Below are positions 5,619-7,704 of a stretch of 7,704 bases of DNA, one piece after another (position 1 is the first letter of the stretch; the number at the start of each line of letters is the position of its first letter). The position numbers and the translations under genes are program-made. The stretch is from Candidatus Poribacteria bacterium (lineage in GTDB: Bacteria; Poribacteria; WGA-4E; WGA-3G): NCBI GenBank assembly GCA_009835515.1, contig VXXH01000654.1, positions 1-7,704 on the forward strand, read 5' to 3'. The notes beneath the pieces are model-generated. The model worked only from the letters and a program-made list of their open reading frames with translations. It searched no databases and was not told the origin of the DNA.

Positions 5619-7704
5619 CTATTCCCTAAAAAGCGTGTGATGACTCGGGAACACGTTGCTTTCAGGCCAGTACTTCCTAAAGGTTCTGATATCTACGTCT
5701 AATGCCGTAGCCGCTTCAGCATGATCCGTGTATAGGTAGGGTGCCCGGCGATAGACATTCCATTCAATTTGCGAAAAAATCATCCCGCCGAAATAGATAC
5801 AGCCATGATCGCCAGCCAACCGCTTAGATAGCACTTTCAAAGCAAGGTGAACCGCCTGCCTCTGCCCATTCCGACTTCTGTTTCGCCATGCTGGACGTGA
5901 GAAATTCTCCAACATGAAAAGGCTGATAGGTTCTGTAAGAAGTCTTAGGATATCGTCATAAGGAAACCGTTCGAGCCGGCGCGAAGCCTCTATAGATGTG
6001 AAAAGTGAACCATCATCTTCTGTCCGATACGACAACCACCTCTCAAGCTGCGCGAGGGAAATACGCAATTCTCTCGCGATTTTTTCTCTGTCTCCGCCAT
6101 AACTCTTTACGACTTCGTGTAGCACCGCAGTCAGGCTGCCTTTGCGGGTTCTTCCTTTTATGCTGATAGACTCTGCTTCTTCTATGGGTTCGGAACTATG
6201 CCGAAGATTTGACAATTGAGAGATGGCATCGTCAATCACCCGCCTAATCCAGTCGTCCGAGAAGATAGGAAACTCTAAGTTAGTCGTGTTAAATTCGAGC
6301 CTCCAATTATCAATTTCGCGTCTGGCACTATTGGCACGGGCGCGTCCATCATTAGAGAACGCTTCCCACCACTCGGCGATTTGACGATCCGTGATATCTG
6401 ACGCTCCATCAGAGAGAAACTGACAAAACTGTCCATCAGAGAGAAACTGACAGAACACCATGACCGGCAAATCAAGCAGGTTCTGATATACCGGTGTTTC
6501 CGACGTTTCCGAAGATCGGGTTTCTGGTTCGCTTCGTTCTGAACCTTCATCTCCACTATACGCCCGGATTTCTTGCGGGAGGTCCCTCGGCATAATTACC
6601 TCGCCTTGGGAAGTGACTGTCGCGCTTTCGAGGCATCTCTCTAACTCTCGAACATTGCCCGGCCAGTTATACGTTTGGAGCAATCCCATCGCTTCTTCAG
6701 AAATATCGGACCTCGCCCGCTCATTTTCTGCCTCAATACGCTGCAGAAAGTACGTGACCAGTAACGGAATATCCGCTATCCGTTCCCGTAAGGGCGGCAG
6801 AGAGATCTGATGTCCACAGAGACGGTAGTACAAATCCTCTCGGAATGTTCCTTGCGCCACCATTTCCCGCAATTTCTGATGCGTAGCACTGATGACGCGC
6901 ACATCCACACTGCGTGTCCGCGTTCCGCCCACGCGTTGGACCTCTCTTTCTTGCAAGACATTGAGGAGTGTCTCTTGTAGGGCTGGACTCATATTGCTGA
7001 CTTCATCCAAGAAAAGGGTGCCACCATCAGCTTGTTCAAATGCGCCAGGACGCTCCGATTCCGCACCTGTGAATGCACCTTTTTCATGACCGAGTAGTTC
7101 AGCCTCACGGAGTTCATGCGGCACCGCGCCACAATCAATTGAAACAAACGGCGCGTCTGCACGTTCACTCTCTTTGTGAATAAGGCGCGCAACCAACCCT
7201 TTCCCGGTGCCGGTTTCACCCTCAAGCAGCACTGAAATGTTAAAACTGGCTGCACAACCAATTTCTCTATTAAGTTCAAACATTGCTTCACTCTCCCCAA
7301 CGAGAACATGCTGCTCCTCAGGCATTTCTTCTTCAGTTTCTTCTTCAAAAAATGAGAATATATTGTTTCGGCTATCTATCCGGCCAAACGCCCGATCAAC
7401 CGCCCGACGGATATTTTCCATATCAGTGTGTCGAGACAAAACTTCCATGGCTCCCCGAAGTGGGGCTCTTCTCGCTGTTTGCCCCCTCGCTCCGATCACA
7501 ATTACAATGACCTGTGGGTGTTCATGCTTAATTCTCTCTAACGCATCTAAACCTCTGTTCGCTGACAATTCCACATTGAGCAAGACCACTTTCAAATTTT
7601 CGGATGCATTAATTTTTTCCAAGCCCTCGTCAACTGTCTCAACGATGATAGGGGAATAGCCCTCGGTCCTTAGGAAATACTCCAAGGCATGAGAACTTTG
7701 ATTG
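5619..7704 (-). CDS. Sigma-54-dependent transcriptional activator with degenerate receiver (5' end cut by window)
   Basis: The reading frame is open to the right edge (visible start NQSSHALEYFLRTEGY, fitting the text just after a receiver DD pair), so the true start lies outside; TTG 7685 is not it. At least 694 residues are visible. The receiver-like domain spans 7704 to about 7385, with Asn (7577-7575) where the phospho-acceptor Asp belongs. An acidic linker follows near 7350-7310. The AAA+ domain (about 7300-6590) has Walker A GETGTGKG (7220-7197), GAFTGA (7079-7062) for sigma-54 contact, Walker B TLFLDE (7019-7002), FREDLYYRL (6845-6819) with arginine fingers, and WPGNVREL sensor II (6665-6642). 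The last ~300 residues replace the usual short Fis domain. They hold a Fis-like helix-turn-helix (6140-6027) followed by about 135 more residues, with a second HTH-like segment (5723-5667). It should hydrolyse ATP to open sigma-54 promoters. It converges on the adaptor gene 17 nt away; its targets are unknown. Confidence 0.93.
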   Translation of the reverse strand, partial: NQSSHALEYFLRTEGYSPIIVETVDEGLEKINASENLKVVLLNVELSANRGLDALERIKHEHPQVIVIVIGARGQTARRAPLRGAMEVLSRHTDMENIRRAVDRAFGRIDSRNNIFSFFEEETEEEMPEEQHVLVGESEAMFELNREIGCAASFNISVLLEGETGTGKGLVARLIHKESERADAPFVSIDCGAVPHELREAELLGHEKGAFTGAESERPGAFEQADGGTLFLDEVSNMSPALQETLLNVLQEREVQRVGGTRTRSVDVRVISATHQKLREMVAQGTFREDLYYRLCGHQISLPPLRERIADIPLLVTYFLQRIEAENERARSDISEEAMGLLQTYNWPGNVRELERCLESATVTSQGEVIMPRDLPQEIRAYSGDEGSERSEPETRSSETSETPVYQNLLDLPVMVFCQFLSDGQFCQFLSDGASDITDRQIAEWWEAFSNDGRARANSARREIDNWRLEFNTTNLEFPIFSDDWIRRVIDDAISQLSNLRHSSEPIEEAESISIKGRTRKGSLTAVLHEVVKSYGGDREKIARELRISLAQLERWLSYRTEDDGSLFTSIEASRRLERFPYDDILRLLTEPISLFMLENFSRPAWRNRSRNGQRQAVHLALKVLSKRLAGDHGCIYFGGMIFSQIEWNVYRRAPYLYTDHAEAATALDVDIRTFRKYWPESNVFPSHHTLFRE
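6405..6458 (-). repeat. 27-bp in-frame tandem duplication in the sigma-54 regulator
   Basis: Two adjacent 27-base units (6405-6431 and 6432-6458) match at 24 of 27 positions, with the first 21 on the + strand identical. On the coding strand they give VFCQFLSDG followed by QFCQFLSDG. The unit is exactly nine codons, so the frame is kept. It sits just after the Ser/Glu-rich linker that follows the AAA+ domain. The near-identity indicates a recent slippage or duplication event. Confidence 0.9.

Noticed and set aside
7683..7685. TTG at 7685 as start of the sigma-54 regulator
   Set aside because: The frame stays open to the window edge, and the extra residues (NQSSHA before LEYFL) fit the beginning of a receiver domain, so the gene is simply cut by the edge.
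1..7704. tRNA, rRNA, CRISPR array, insertion sequence or prophage
   Set aside because: No cloverleaf, no regularly spaced repeats, no transposase or integrase, and no phage genes were found on either strand.

Overview
The window is a chromosomal stretch of roughly 50% GC from a Gram-negative-type bacterium. Three features point to a two-membrane cell: a lipoprotein signal, a periplasmic efflux adaptor with a Sec signal, and a sigma-54 activator. The gene mix includes a XylA-like TIM-barrel sugar isomerase, a DUF6178-like pair and a HEAT-repeat lipoprotein. Intergenic palindromes of the form GCGAGCT-G-AGCTCGC and GGCGAG...CTCGCC are also present. Together these remind me of Candidatus Poribacteria or a neighbouring sponge/marine lineage. 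That is a pattern-based guess at moderate confidence; no ribosomal or marker gene is present to confirm it. There are no RNA genes, CRISPR arrays, insertion sequences or phage genes.

Left part (1-2630, + strand): a sugar phosphate isomerase/epimerase-type TIM barrel (25-789). It is followed after 76 nt by two overlapping genes (866-1678 and 1665-2630). Their products look like the N- and C-terminal halves of one DUF6178-type protein of unknown function. The second gene overlaps the first by 14 nt and is probably translationally coupled to it.

Middle (2627-3512): a minus-strand HEAT-repeat lipoprotein (2627-3301) converges on the DUF6178-like pair, with the two stop codons interlocked in TTAG. 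Its own promoter appears to lie immediately upstream and may give a nearly leaderless mRNA. The 211-nt gap before the next gene holds two palindromes, a spaced direct repeat and a small hairpin, and looks like dispersed-repeat material.

Right part: msrA (3513-4055), a peptide methionine sulfoxide reductase, overlaps by 11 nt a membrane-fusion/RND-type efflux adaptor (4045-5601) with a very long coiled-coil hairpin. No inner-membrane transporter or outer-membrane channel gene follows. Instead a minus-strand sigma-54-dependent regulator (5619 to beyond 7704) converges on the adaptor. The regulator is cut by the right edge of the window.

The regulator is the most unusual gene. Its receiver domain has lost the phospho-accepting Asp and other key residues. 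The AAA+ core keeps GAFTGA, Walker B and the arginine-finger segment. The C-terminus is not a simple Fis helix-turn-helix: it is about 300 residues with two helix-turn-helix-like segments and a 27-bp in-frame tandem duplication. I see no defence system, biosynthetic cluster or mobile system, and most of the window is ordinary. The points that merit follow-up are the regulator architecture, the split DUF6178-like pair, the orphan adaptor coupled to msrA, and the intergenic palindromes.
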